NCBI RefSeq assembly: GCF_009604405.1
Contig: NZ_WEGK01000004.1
Coordinates: forward strand, 124,001-188,000
Direction of reading: 5' to 3'
DNA: 64,000 bases
Origin: Nocardia macrotermitis
GTDB lineage: Bacteria > Actinomycetota > Actinomycetes > Mycobacteriales > Mycobacteriaceae
In this document: positions 44,165 to 52,486 of the stretch, one piece after another
Position numbering within the stretch: the stretch's first letter is position 1
Layout: every line of letters starts with the position of its first letter
Made by a program: the position numbers and the translations under genes
Notes under the pieces: generated by a model
What the model saw: only the letters and a program-made list of their open reading frames with translations
What the model was told of the DNA's origin: nothing
Database searches by the model: none

Positions 44165-45664
44165 ATGTCCGCCGAGCAGCGCCCGATGAGCCGACTCGGG
44201 GTCGTCGACGAGATCTTCCTGCGCACGCATCGGGGGATGGGGACGCCGATCGCCTTGCAGGGGTTGTGGCGCACCGCCGATCGGGTTGCGCCGGAGGTGC
44301 TGGAAAAGGTGCATGCGGCATTGCGGACCGGGCCGTTGGGGCGGCGGGTGGTGCGGGCTCGGGTGCCGGGCGCGCGGCCGTACTGGCGGGCGAATGTGAA
44401 TGCGCATCCGCTCGCAGTCACCGAGCATGCGCTGCCCGCGGACGAAGTGCTGAACTGGGCCGATGAGCAGGGGTTCGATCTGGATCCGGAGTACGGTCCG
44501 GGTTGGCGGCTCGCCACGGCGACGCTCGCGGACGGGGGTTCGATCGTCGCGTTGACGTGTTCGCACGTACTGGCCGACGGGCGCGGGCTGGCGATCGCGG
44601 TCGATCAGGCGCTCTCCGGCACGACAGCGGCGGAAATCGGTGTGCCGCAGTCCAACCAGATGCCCTTAGGCACGGCGGCAGCAGAAGTCGGTGCGCCGCG
44701 GTCTAATCAGGCACTCTCAGCTGCGATGGCAGCGGAAGTTGTCGCGCTACCGTCCGATCAGTCGCTCTCAGGCACGACGATAGCGGAAGGTATTGCGCAA
44801 CAGCCTGATCAGTCGCTCTCTGGCACGGCGATAGCGGAAGGTATTGCGCAACAGCCCGATCAGTCACTCTCTGGCGCGATGACAGCGGAAATCGGTGCAC
44901 CACAGTCTGATTGGTTGGATGCGTGGCGGCAGTGGGGCATAATCCTGGGTGGGACGGCTCGGGCATTGCGACGCGGCGTTCCGAAACCTCCGAGTACATC
45001 CGCACCCGATCGCCCCGGACCCGCCCGCACCTGCGGTGTCGTACTGGAGATTCCGGCGGCGGACTGGGAGCGGACCGCGGCCGCGCACGGCGCGACGGCC
45101 AACAGCCTGTTCGTCCACCTGATCGCACAAATGTTGTGGCACAGTGGATTCGACGGACCGGAGATCGTGGCCAGCATCCCGGTCGACACCCGCGACGAAC
45201 CGCGCGTCGACAACGACATGTCGATGACCGAGATCACCGTCACCCGCTCGGACACCGCTGCAACCGTGCGCGAAAAGTGCCGCGCCGCATACGAATACCG
45301 CATGTCCAGCCCCGGCGGCCTCCCCGAGGAGATCCTCCAGGTCCTCCCCGCCCGCACCGCCCATGCCCTCACCCGAGGCGCGGGAGAACGAGACGTCCTC
45401 TGCTCCAACATCGGCCCCCTCCCCACCACCCTCACCCACCTGGGCCCCCACCCCTGCCTGGGCGTAGCCGCCCGAGCCATCCACCCCGCCCTCACACCCC
45501 CACTCCCCCGAACCCGCCTGTCGGCCTACCTGTCCCACCTATCCCCCGCCTACACCCTCGCCCTCACCTCCCTCGACCCCACCCACATCCAATCCCCCAC
45601 AGCCCTGACCGATCTCGCCCACACCACCCTCACCACCTACAACCTCACCCCAACCTTCTGGTAG
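44165..45664 (+). CDS. Condensation/wax-synthase-like acyltransferase with internal repeats
   Basis: The 499-residue protein has an acyl-CoA-dependent acyltransferase fold. The first half contains the HxxxDG motif as CSHVLADGRG (His about residue 134). The second half begins WLDAWRQWGIILGGTARALR and has ATANSLFVHLIAQML, VASIPVDTRDEPRVDNDMS and CSNIGPLPTTLTHLGPHPC, as in PapA/wax-ester-synthase relatives. Between the halves, residues 148-249 are six 17-residue repeats. Removing them leaves ~397 residues, a more usual size. Substrate unknown. Its stop codon lies inside the 8-bp repeat flanking the next element. Confidence 0.75.
   Translation: MSAEQRPMSRLGVVDEIFLRTHRGMGTPIALQGLWRTADRVAPEVLEKVHAALRTGPLGRRVVRARVPGARPYWRANVNAHPLAVTEHALPADEVLNWADEQGFDLDPEYGPGWRLATATLADGGSIVALTCSHVLADGRGLAIAVDQALSGTTAAEIGVPQSNQMPLGTAAAEVGAPRSNQALSAAMAAEVVALPSDQSLSGTTIAEGIAQQPDQSLSGTAIAEGIAQQPDQSLSGAMTAEIGAPQSDWLDAWRQWGIILGGTARALRRGVPKPPSTSAPDRPGPARTCGVVLEIPAADWERTAAAHGATANSLFVHLIAQMLWHSGFDGPEIVASIPVDTRDEPRVDNDMSMTEITVTRSDTAATVREKCRAAYEYRMSSPGGLPEEILQVLPARTAHALTRGAGERDVLCSNIGPLPTTLTHLGPHPCLGVAARAIHPALTPPLPRTRLSAYLSHLSPAYTLALTSLDPTHIQSPTALTDLAHTTLTTYNLTPTFW
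44606..44911 (+). repeat. Six in-frame 51-bp repeats inside the acyltransferase gene
   Basis: Six units of 17 codons encode variants of Q[AS]LSGTxxAE(I/G)xxxQSx. Copies 4 and 5 are nearly identical at DNA level (QSLSGTTIAEGIAQQPD and QSLSGTAIAEGIAQQPD), implying recent duplication. Length 306 bp keeps the frame exactly. Confidence 0.93.
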
Positions 45665-46282
45665 GGGACTGTCTGAGATCTGGCTCCGGGGCACATCCGA
45701 TGGTCCCGGCACCGCCACCGACTCCGCAAGCTCCGCTGCGGCGTGAATATTCTTGTCGCAATGGGTATTTCATGCAGCGATCTTGATGTGCCGCCCGCGC
45801 GAACCACCGGCCCGGCGTAACCACCGAATGTGGAACCGAGCCAAAAATTCCGGCTCTGGGGCACATTCGGTGGTCTCGGCACGGCCACCGACTCCGCAGG
45901 CTCGGATGCGGCGTGAACGATCTTGTCGCAATGGGCATTTCGCGCAGCAATCGTGATGTACCACCCGCGCGGACCACCGGATCGGCGTGATCACCGAATG
46001 TGGACCAGAGCCAGATCTCAGACAGTCCCCGGCCGCCGATTCCGCAGGCTCCGCTGCGGCGTGAATGATCTTGTTGTAATGGGTATTTCGCGCAGCGATC
46101 GTGATGTGCCACCCGCGCGGACCACCGGATCGGCGGTCTCGGCACGGCCACCAACTCCGCAGGCTCGGATGCGACGTGAACGATCTTGTCGCAATGGGTA
46201 TTTCGCGCAGCGATCGTGATGCGCCGCCCGCGCGGACCACCGGATCGGCAGGGCCACCGAATGTGGACCAGAGCCGAAACCC
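45665..46282. mobile_element. MITE-like composite repeat insertion without transposase
   Basis: A 618-bp non-coding block is flanked by an 8-bp direct repeat TCTGGTAG (45657-45664 and 46283-46290), like a target-site duplication. Inside are four diverged copies of a ~110-bp core, beginning near 45716, 45896, 46034 and 46148, and short GGCTCTGG..CACATTCGGTGG motifs in both orientations. A sub-element 45664-46030 has perfect 23-bp terminal inverted repeats. Frames through it are open on several frames because of composition. No transposase is present, so mobility would depend on a helper. Confidence 0.75.
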
Positions 46283-46298
46283 TCTGGTAGCTGCGAAC

Positions 46299-46967
46299 CT
46301 ACCTGCGGGACAGGACGTGGGTGGGGATTTCTATGCCGGGGGCGAGGTCGGCCGACGGGATGGGTGGGGCGAAGGTTTGGTGGAGGGGGAGGGTGCCTGC
46401 CCAGGCGGTGCTGGTGAGGTCGGATTCGTCGTCGCTGGGGTCGCCGGTGCGGGTTTTGACGGAGGCTTCGGTGAGGTCGAGGGACAGGACGGTGGTGGCG
46501 GCGAGTTCTTTGCGGGTGGGTGGGCGGACGGTGTCCCAGGCGCCGGGGGCGGCGTGTTCGACGATGACGCGCAGAGCGTGTAGGCGCTCGGCGTGGTCGG
46601 TGAGTTCGGTGGGGCGGCCGTGGATGACGGCCGAGCGGTAGTTCATCGAGAAGTGCATGGCCGAACGGGCGTAGACGATGCCGTCCACCAGGGTGACCGC
46701 GACGGAGACATCGCCCGTCATGGCCGCGCGCAGGTTGCCCGAACCGGTGGATCCGTGCAGGTAGAGGGTGTCACCGCCGCGGCCGTAGATGGTGGGGATG
46801 ACCGCCGGTGCGCCGTGCATCAGGACGCCGAGGTGGCAGATGGTGGCGGTGTCGAGGATCGCGTCGAGTGCGGCGCGGTCGGTGGCGTCGCGTTGACCGC
46901 GATACCGGGTGACGGTGCTGCGGAGCGTCGGCGAGAGCGGGGTGCGGGTGGCGACTGACTCGGTCAT
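46299..46967 (-). CDS. Pyridoxamine-5'-phosphate-oxidase-fold flavin protein
   Basis: The 222-residue protein has a split-barrel FMN-binding fold: TATICHLGVLMHGAPAVIPT, GDTLYLHGSTGSGNLRAAMT, VYARSAMHFSMNYRSAVIHG and a C-terminal ALRVIVEHAAPGAWD. The NimA/PNPOx-like group reduces nitro compounds or acts on unknown flavin-linked substrates. It diverges from a MocR-type PLP regulator with 69 bases between, a pairing that suggests control by that regulator and a link to vitamin B6. Confidence 0.88.
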   Translation of the reverse strand: MTESVATRTPLSPTLRSTVTRYRGQRDATDRAALDAILDTATICHLGVLMHGAPAVIPTIYGRGGDTLYLHGSTGSGNLRAAMTGDVSVAVTLVDGIVYARSAMHFSMNYRSAVIHGRPTELTDHAERLHALRVIVEHAAPGAWDTVRPPTRKELAATTVLSLDLTEASVKTRTGDPSDDESDLTSTAWAGTLPLHQTFAPPIPSADLAPGIEIPTHVLSRR

Positions 46968-46988
46968 ATTCCCAGGTTCCCCGAACCA

Positions 46989-47033
46989 GTGGCATTATCG
47001 AATGGCCAATTACGTACTGTTTCGAAAGACCAC
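46989..47033. promoter_or_regulatory. Probable MocR operator
   Basis: An inverted repeat GTGGCATTATCGAA / TTTCGAAAGACCAC (outer GTGG/CCAC and inner TCGAA/TTCGA match) spans the divergent gap and ends three bases before the regulator ATG. Confidence 0.55.
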
Positions 47034-47036
47034 TTC

Positions 47037-48401
47037 ATGGCGCAGCCGGATCTGCCACTGCTGATCGACCGCGCGTCGGCGACACCGCTGGCCGTGCAGG
47101 TCGCCGATGGTCTGCGCGCCGCCGCGACCGCCGGACGACTGCGCGGCGGCGATCGGCTGCCCTCCTCCCGCGCGCTGGCCACCCAACTCGGCGTCAGCCG
47201 CACCGTGGTCACCGCGGCCTACGATCAGCTGCACGCCGAGGGCTGGCTCAGCGGCCGCCACGGTTCGGGCACCTACCTCACCGCCTCCCCCGCCGCCGCA
47301 CCGCGAGATCCGGCGGCCGTCAGCGCCGAACAGCCGCGCACCGATCTGCTCGATCTGGTTCCCGGCACTCCGTGCGTAGCGGCGATCGACCGGGCGGCCT
47401 GGCGACGGGCCTGGCGCGCGAGCGGAGATCGAATCCCGTTGGCGCACAAGCACAGAGCGGGCGAACCCGAATACTGCGAGGCCGTCGCCGAACATCTGCT
47501 GCGACATCGCGGCCTGGGCGGCGAAGCCGTGGTGCTGGCCACCAACGGAACCGGTTCGGCCGTAGGCGAACTCGCGGCCGCGCTGCTGCGTCCGGGTGAC
47601 GCGGTGGCCGTGGAGGAGCCCGGATATCTGCGCGCGGTCGGCGCACTGCGGGCCGCGGGCATCCGGGTGCTGCCCGTCCCGCTGGATACCGACGGACTGT
47701 GCGTGGACCTGATCCCGCCGCACGTCCGTGCGGTGTATTGCACACCCGCACACCAGTTTCCGCTCGGCGCGCGGATGCCCGCCACCCGCCGCGTCGCCCT
47801 GGTCGACTTCGCCCGGCGCACCGGGGCCCTGGTGATCGAGGACGACTACGACGGCGAACTACGCTACGACACCGCCCCGCTCCCCCTGCTCGCCACCCTC
47901 GCCCCCGATGTGGTGATCCACCTGGGCACCACCTCGAAGATCCTGTCGACCACGTTGGGCGTCGGCTGGCTGGTCGCGAACCCGGAAATCGCGAATGCCG
48001 TAGTGGCACACCGCGAACGAGTCGGCACCCACCCCGCGCCCGCGGGCCAACGCGTCCTGGTGGAACTGGCCCGCCACGGCGACCTGGCCCGCCACCTGCG
48101 CCGCCTCCGCCGCGAAATGCCGCCCCGGCGAGCACTTCTCGTCAACGAACTACGTGCCCACGACCTCCACGTCAGCGGCGACGACGCGGGCTCCCACGTC
48201 ACCGTCCCCCTCCCCACCGCCGCCCACGAGAACCGAGCCATCACCACCGCCCACTCCCACGGCGTCCTGCTCGACGGCCTGGCCCGCCACCACAGCGGCC
48301 CACCTCGCGAGTTCGGCATCCCCCTCGGCTACGCAACCCTCTCCCCCACCGACCTCGCCACCGCCGCCCGAATCGCAGCCCGCTGCATCGCCGAGGCATG
48401 A
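47037..48401 (+). CDS. MocR/PdxR-type GntR regulator with aminotransferase domain
   Basis: The 454-residue protein has an N-terminal GntR winged helix (PLAVQVADGLRAAATAGRLR, LPSSRALATQLGVSRTVVTA, LSGRHGSGTYL) and a fold-type I aminotransferase domain with the PLP pocket Asp/Tyr region (VEEPGYLRAV) and the Schiff-base Lys in HLGTTSKILSTTLGVGWL. MocR proteins sense PLP or related compounds and often activate B6 or amino-acid genes. ATG 47037 (AQPDLPLLID) fits the family; an in-frame ATG at 46989 lies within the inverted repeat. Confidence 0.92.
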   Translation: MAQPDLPLLIDRASATPLAVQVADGLRAAATAGRLRGGDRLPSSRALATQLGVSRTVVTAAYDQLHAEGWLSGRHGSGTYLTASPAAAPRDPAAVSAEQPRTDLLDLVPGTPCVAAIDRAAWRRAWRASGDRIPLAHKHRAGEPEYCEAVAEHLLRHRGLGGEAVVLATNGTGSAVGELAAALLRPGDAVAVEEPGYLRAVGALRAAGIRVLPVPLDTDGLCVDLIPPHVRAVYCTPAHQFPLGARMPATRRVALVDFARRTGALVIEDDYDGELRYDTAPLPLLATLAPDVVIHLGTTSKILSTTLGVGWLVANPEIANAVVAHRERVGTHPAPAGQRVLVELARHGDLARHLRRLRREMPPRRALLVNELRAHDLHVSGDDAGSHVTVPLPTAAHENRAITTAHSHGVLLDGLARHHSGPPREFGIPLGYATLSPTDLATAARIAARCIAEA

Positions 48402-48696
48402 GATTCGAACCCCGCCCATTCTCACCCTGTCACCACAGACGCCCGGTCCGCAGCACGGCATTCCGCAATCGGCAATCGCGACCGCGCCTCACTGCCGTGT
48501 CAGCACTCAGGCACCGACCCACTCGCAGGTCAACCACCTGGAACGACGAATCCGGACACTCGGCGAGTGCCCAGGCGACAAATCCTTGAAGCGACCACAT
48601 TTCCCACGATTTCGGCGGCGCACCTCTCCATCGCCATACGCAACGCCCGACATACCAGCGACGCGGCGTGCGACAGTTGCCGCCTGAACGAATGCA
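48402..48696. other. Intergenic region without supported gene
   Basis: No coding signal in either strand. A 16-base stretch, TTCGGCGGCGCACCTC near 48610, matches the 88-bp repeat array at 25.8 kb, followed by a similar CATACGCA, perhaps a decayed relative. A tRNA-like GATTCGAAC string near 48404 is part of the previous stop region and lacks a cloverleaf. Confidence 0.5.
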
Positions 48697-50082
48697 TTAC
48701 GCCTGCGGCAGTGGGAGTTTCACGAGCACTCTGGCGCCACCGTACGGCGAATCCTCGATGGTGACCGTACCCCCGTGCGCCGCAACGATTTCCGCGACGA
48801 TCGCCAACCCGAGTCCGGCGCCCCCGCTGTCGCGTCCACGGTCGTCCTGTAGACGGACGAAGCGTTCGAAGACCCGTTCCCGTTCGGAGACAGGGATTCC
48901 CGGACCGTCGTCGTCGACGATCAACTGCGCCCCCGACAACGTGCGCACGGTGCGGATCGTGACGATCGAGGTGGTGTGCGTGATGGCGTTGCCGAGCAGG
49001 TTGCGGGCGACGCGGGTCAGCGAGCGCGCGTCGCCGCGCACCCGGACGGGGTTGAACTGCCGGGCCAGCGTCACATCGGCGGGATGGCGGGTGGCCTCGA
49101 GCGCGATGGCGGCGACATCGTCCAGGTCGACGTCGGTGACCGGAACCGTGAGCCCGTTCTCGTCGGCGGCGGCGAGCATGAGCAGGTCGTCGATGAGATA
49201 TCGCATGCGTTCGGCCTCGGGCAGCAGGGTGCGGGCGGCCAGCTCGGTGTCGAAGGCCCCGGGATGATCACGGGCGAGTTCCAGCCCACTCAGCACGGTC
49301 GCCAGCGGACTGCGCAATTCGTGCGAGGCATCGGACAGGAACCGCCGCTGCGCAAGGTGACCGGCCTGGATGCGGCCCAGCATCTCGTTCATGGTGACGG
49401 CCAGCCGAGCGACCTCGTCCCGCGCGGAGGGCACCGGCACCCGCTCGGCCAGTCCGGTGCTGCCGATCCCCGCGACGCGCGAACGGATCGTCTCCACCGA
49501 CAGCAGCGAACGCCCCACCAGCGCATATGTCGCACCGGCGGCCACCGCGACGACGACCGGGGTACCGATCGCCAACGCCAGCGCCACCTCCCCCATCGCG
49601 TCCTCGACCGGCTGAGTGTTCCCGGCGACCATCACCGTGACCGGCCCGGACGGGGAGTCGACCCGCCGCGCCGACAGCCTCAGATCCGAATCGCAGCACA
49701 ATGACTGTCCGACAACGGTTTCAGCCGCCGGAATCAGTGGCGGATGGCTCCCGGACCGCTCGGAGGATCGCAGCACCCGCCCGGATCGGCCCACGATCTC
49801 CACGATCACCACATATCCGTTGGGTTCGAACAACGCCGCGCTCGCGGTTTCGGGCGGGGTGGTGCGCAGTTGTGCGGCGATATCGTCGAGGCGCGCGACG
49901 GCGGCGCTGTCGACCGTGTCGAACATCGATCGCAACAGCAGCCACAGCATCAGGGTCGCGCCGAATCCGAGCACGACCGTGATGACGGCCGCCGCGACCA
50001 ACGCCGATCGCACCCGCAATCCCCATCGCGAGGGCGGCCACAGCACCGCGAGGCGTTCGCGGACCCGCCTCTGCCATCGCAT
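48697..50082 (-). CDS. Sensor histidine kinase (OmpR-type two-component system)
   Basis: The 461-residue kinase has TM1 (ALVAAAVITVVLGFGATLML), an extracytoplasmic loop of ~115 residues with CCDSDLRLSA, TM2 (VALALAIGTPVVVAVAAGAT), HAMP, H-box SDASHELRSPLATVLSG, and HATPase motifs NLLGNAITHTT, DDDGPGIPVSE and GAGLGLAIVAEIV. It is divergent from its likely partner regulator, with an IdeR-type box between. The signal is unknown; proximity suggests iron or metallophore status. GGGAG precedes ATG 50082. Confidence 0.92.
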   Translation of the reverse strand: MRWQRRVRERLAVLWPPSRWGLRVRSALVAAAVITVVLGFGATLMLWLLLRSMFDTVDSAAVARLDDIAAQLRTTPPETASAALFEPNGYVVIVEIVGRSGRVLRSSERSGSHPPLIPAAETVVGQSLCCDSDLRLSARRVDSPSGPVTVMVAGNTQPVEDAMGEVALALAIGTPVVVAVAAGATYALVGRSLLSVETIRSRVAGIGSTGLAERVPVPSARDEVARLAVTMNEMLGRIQAGHLAQRRFLSDASHELRSPLATVLSGLELARDHPGAFDTELAARTLLPEAERMRYLIDDLLMLAAADENGLTVPVTDVDLDDVAAIALEATRHPADVTLARQFNPVRVRGDARSLTRVARNLLGNAITHTTSIVTIRTVRTLSGAQLIVDDDGPGIPVSERERVFERFVRLQDDRGRDSGGAGLGLAIVAEIVAAHGGTVTIEDSPYGGARVLVKLPLPQA

Positions 50083-50108
50083 ACCGACTCCCTCACCTAT
50101 GCATATAG

Positions 50109-50127
50109 TTTGCTTAGCCTAAGTTAA
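50109..50127. promoter_or_regulatory. IdeR/DmdR-type iron box
   Basis: TTTGCTTAGCCTAAGTTAA matches the TTAGGTTAGCCTAACCTAA iron-box pattern at 15 of 19 bases, with the full TTAGCCTAA core. It sits between the divergent kinase and regulator starts. Confidence 0.65.
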
Positions 50128-50189
50128 GGTAGATGACGGATCGAGTCGTCAGCAGGGGGTTTGCCGGACCGGAAGGGAGTGCACAGCTC

Positions 50190-50858
50190 ATGCGTGTGCT
50201 ACTGGTCGAGGATGAGGCGGGGCTGGCGGAAACCGTGCGCCGCGGCCTCGAACACGAGGGATTCCACGTCGAGATCGCGGGCAACGGCGTCGACGGACTG
50301 TGGATGGCAACCGAATTCGACTTCGACGTGATCGTGCTGGACATCATGATGCCGGGTTTGAGCGGCTACGAGGTACTGCGCGGCATCCGCGCCGGGGACG
50401 TCAGCACGCCGGTACTCATGCTGACCGCCAAGAACGGCGCGCTCGACGAGGCCGACGCCCTGGACATGGGCGCGGACAACTATCTCACCAAACCGTTCTC
50501 GTTCGTGGTGCTCATCGCCCGGATCCGCGCCCTGATGCGACGACAGTCACCGCAGCAGCGCGAGATCCTCACCGTCGGCGATCTCGCACTCGATCCGAGT
50601 CAGCGTTCGGTGCGTCGCGGTGGAGTCGAATTATCCCTGACACCAAGGGAATTCGGCCTGCTGGAATTCCTGATGCGCAATCCCGGCACGGTGGTGAGCA
50701 AATCGGAGATCCTGCGCAACGTCTGGGACAGCCACTACGACGGCCCGGACAACGTGGTCGCGGTCTACATCCGCTACCTGCGCAGCAAGATCGACATCCC
50801 TTTCGACAGAACAACTTTGAAGACCCACCGCGGGGTCGGATACCAGCTGGCCGACTAG
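50190..50858 (+). CDS. OmpR/PhoB-family response regulator
   Basis: The 222-residue regulator has a receiver domain (LLVEDEAGLAETV, phospho-Asp in VIVLDIMMPGLSGYEVL, Lys in YLTKPFSFVVLIAR) and a winged helix ending RTTLKTHRGVGYQLAD. ATG 50190 follows GGAAGGGAG; the frame starts earlier at 50133 without homology. Partner of the divergent kinase. Confidence 0.95.
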   Translation: MRVLLVEDEAGLAETVRRGLEHEGFHVEIAGNGVDGLWMATEFDFDVIVLDIMMPGLSGYEVLRGIRAGDVSTPVLMLTAKNGALDEADALDMGADNYLTKPFSFVVLIARIRALMRRQSPQQREILTVGDLALDPSQRSVRRGGVELSLTPREFGLLEFLMRNPGTVVSKSEILRNVWDSHYDGPDNVVAVYIRYLRSKIDIPFDRTTLKTHRGVGYQLAD

Positions 50859-51097
50859 CGCCCATCCGCACGAGTCGGCACCGGCATCCGCGCCCCGCGA
50901 TGGATGCGACGGCGATCGATCATGTCGCCGCTGCCGAGGACATCGGGCCGTTCGACCCGGCCGACGCCCGTGCAGCGACCCCTCTCATCCGATCGATCAC
51001 CCACCACCCGCAGCCCGGACCGGCCTCCGGCGAAAGACATCGAAAACTGTTGCCGCCGAAGATCTTCCACCGGATCCGAACTGTCGAGGCGGTTGGC

Positions 51098-52486
51098 CTA
51101 CTCCGCGTGCAGATCGGCGCGGAACTGCCGCAGCAGCAGTACCGCCGTGACCCCGAACCCCGCGCACAACCCCAGCCAGATCCCGTACCCACGCCAGTGC
51201 AGCAGATACGCGGCGATCAACATGACCGGAATCCCCACGCCCCAGTACCCGATCAGCGTGATCCGCAGACTGGATTTCGTATCGCCCAGCCCGCGCAGCA
51301 ATCCGACGCAGATGTTCTGTGCGCCTTTGAGATACTGGTGCGCGATCGCGAACCACAGCAGCCCGGTCGCCGCGGCCACCACCTCGGGCCCGGCACCGTG
51401 CAGGAACGGCGTCACCACCGCGCGCGGCGCGAGGCAGTACAGCAGCCCGAACGCCGTCATCGCCACCACGCTCACGGTCAGCACCCGCCGCGCGATCTGC
51501 CCGGCGTCACCGCGGTCACCGCGCCCCACGCTCCGGCTGACCAGGATCGAAGATCCTTGGGACAGACCGATGTTCAGCTGGTAGACGATGTAGGCCAGCT
51601 GATTGACGATATTGCTCGCGGCCAGCAGTTCCGGTCCGAAGATACCCATCAGCACGGTCGCGATGGAGGTGATGGCGGCCTCGTTGCCGTAGGTGAACGC
51701 GATCGGGGTGCCCATGGTGACCACGCGACGCACGGTCGCCCGGTCGAAATTCCACAGATCCAACGCGAGCAGCCCGGTGAGCTGGGCATCCCGGCGGATC
51801 TGGAGATGCAGGGCGACCAGGGTGAACACCTGAACCAGCGTGGTGGCCAGACCGATTCCGGTCGCGCCGAGCTTCGGCAGCCCCAGCCAGCCGTAGATGA
51901 ACGCCGCGTCCAGCAGCGCGTTCACCGCGATCGAGATCAGCGTGACGCGCAGCAGCGAACCGGGCCTGCGCATACCGACGGTGAACTGCCGCAACACATT
52001 CAGCCACAACATGGGGATCAGTCCGGGAGCGAGCGCGATCATCATCGGGCGGGCGATCTCGACCACTTCGCGGCGTTGTCCGAACAGCGGCAGCGCGAAG
52101 CCGAGCCCGATCAGGATCAGCGCGGCCAGTAGGGAGACGAGCGTCGCGACGAACAGCCCGGCGCGCACCAACTCTCGGATCTCGACTCGCGCCTGCTCGT
52201 CGAGTTCGTCGGTGCCGGTACGCTTTTCGCCACGCCCGACCGCACCGGCGATCTGATTGCCGATGCCGGTGACCATTCCGACGCTCATGGTCCGCAACTG
52301 GTTGTAGAGCAGGATGGCCAGCCCGCCCGCAGCGATCGCGGTGACGCTCAGCAACCCCATCATCGCCAAATCGACCGTGGTCAAGGCGACTTGGGCGAGC
52401 TGCACCCCCGCGATCGGCGCGGCCAGCGCGATGACCGGCCGATATTCCCGCAACCGTCCCGTGGGACTACCGAGCAGCGCGGCCAT
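51098..52486 (-). CDS. MATE-family efflux transporter
   Basis: The ~462-residue protein has twelve membrane segments in two six-helix halves (VIALAAPIAGVQLAQVALTT, TMSVGMVTGIGNQIAGAVGR, MGTPIAFTYGNEAAITSIAT, LNIGLSQGSSILVSRSVGRG). MATE pumps export organic cations or siderophores using Na+ or H+. Its start overlaps the SbnA-like stop, so it is the last gene of the metallophore biosynthetic operon and the natural exporter of its product. GTG 52489 is a possible alternative start. The gap 50859-51097 shows no gene. Confidence 0.92.
   Translation of the reverse strand: MAALLGSPTGRLREYRPVIALAAPIAGVQLAQVALTTVDLAMMGLLSVTAIAAGGLAILLYNQLRTMSVGMVTGIGNQIAGAVGRGEKRTGTDELDEQARVEIRELVRAGLFVATLVSLLAALILIGLGFALPLFGQRREVVEIARPMMIALAPGLIPMLWLNVLRQFTVGMRRPGSLLRVTLISIAVNALLDAAFIYGWLGLPKLGATGIGLATTLVQVFTLVALHLQIRRDAQLTGLLALDLWNFDRATVRRVVTMGTPIAFTYGNEAAITSIATVLMGIFGPELLAASNIVNQLAYIVYQLNIGLSQGSSILVSRSVGRGDRGDAGQIARRVLTVSVVAMTAFGLLYCLAPRAVVTPFLHGAGPEVVAAATGLLWFAIAHQYLKGAQNICVGLLRGLGDTKSSLRITLIGYWGVGIPVMLIAAYLLHWRGYGIWLGLCAGFGVTAVLLLRQFRADLHAE

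Noticed and set aside
45645..46240. Several overlapping frames encoding HDRCAKYPL-like repeated peptides
   Set aside because: They lie in the MITE-like repeat block, occur in multiple frames and strands, and reflect repeated DNA rather than protein genes.
48400..48420. tRNA T-arm-like GATTCGAACCC
   Set aside because: No acceptor, D or anticodon arm can be built around it; it overlaps the end of the MocR gene.
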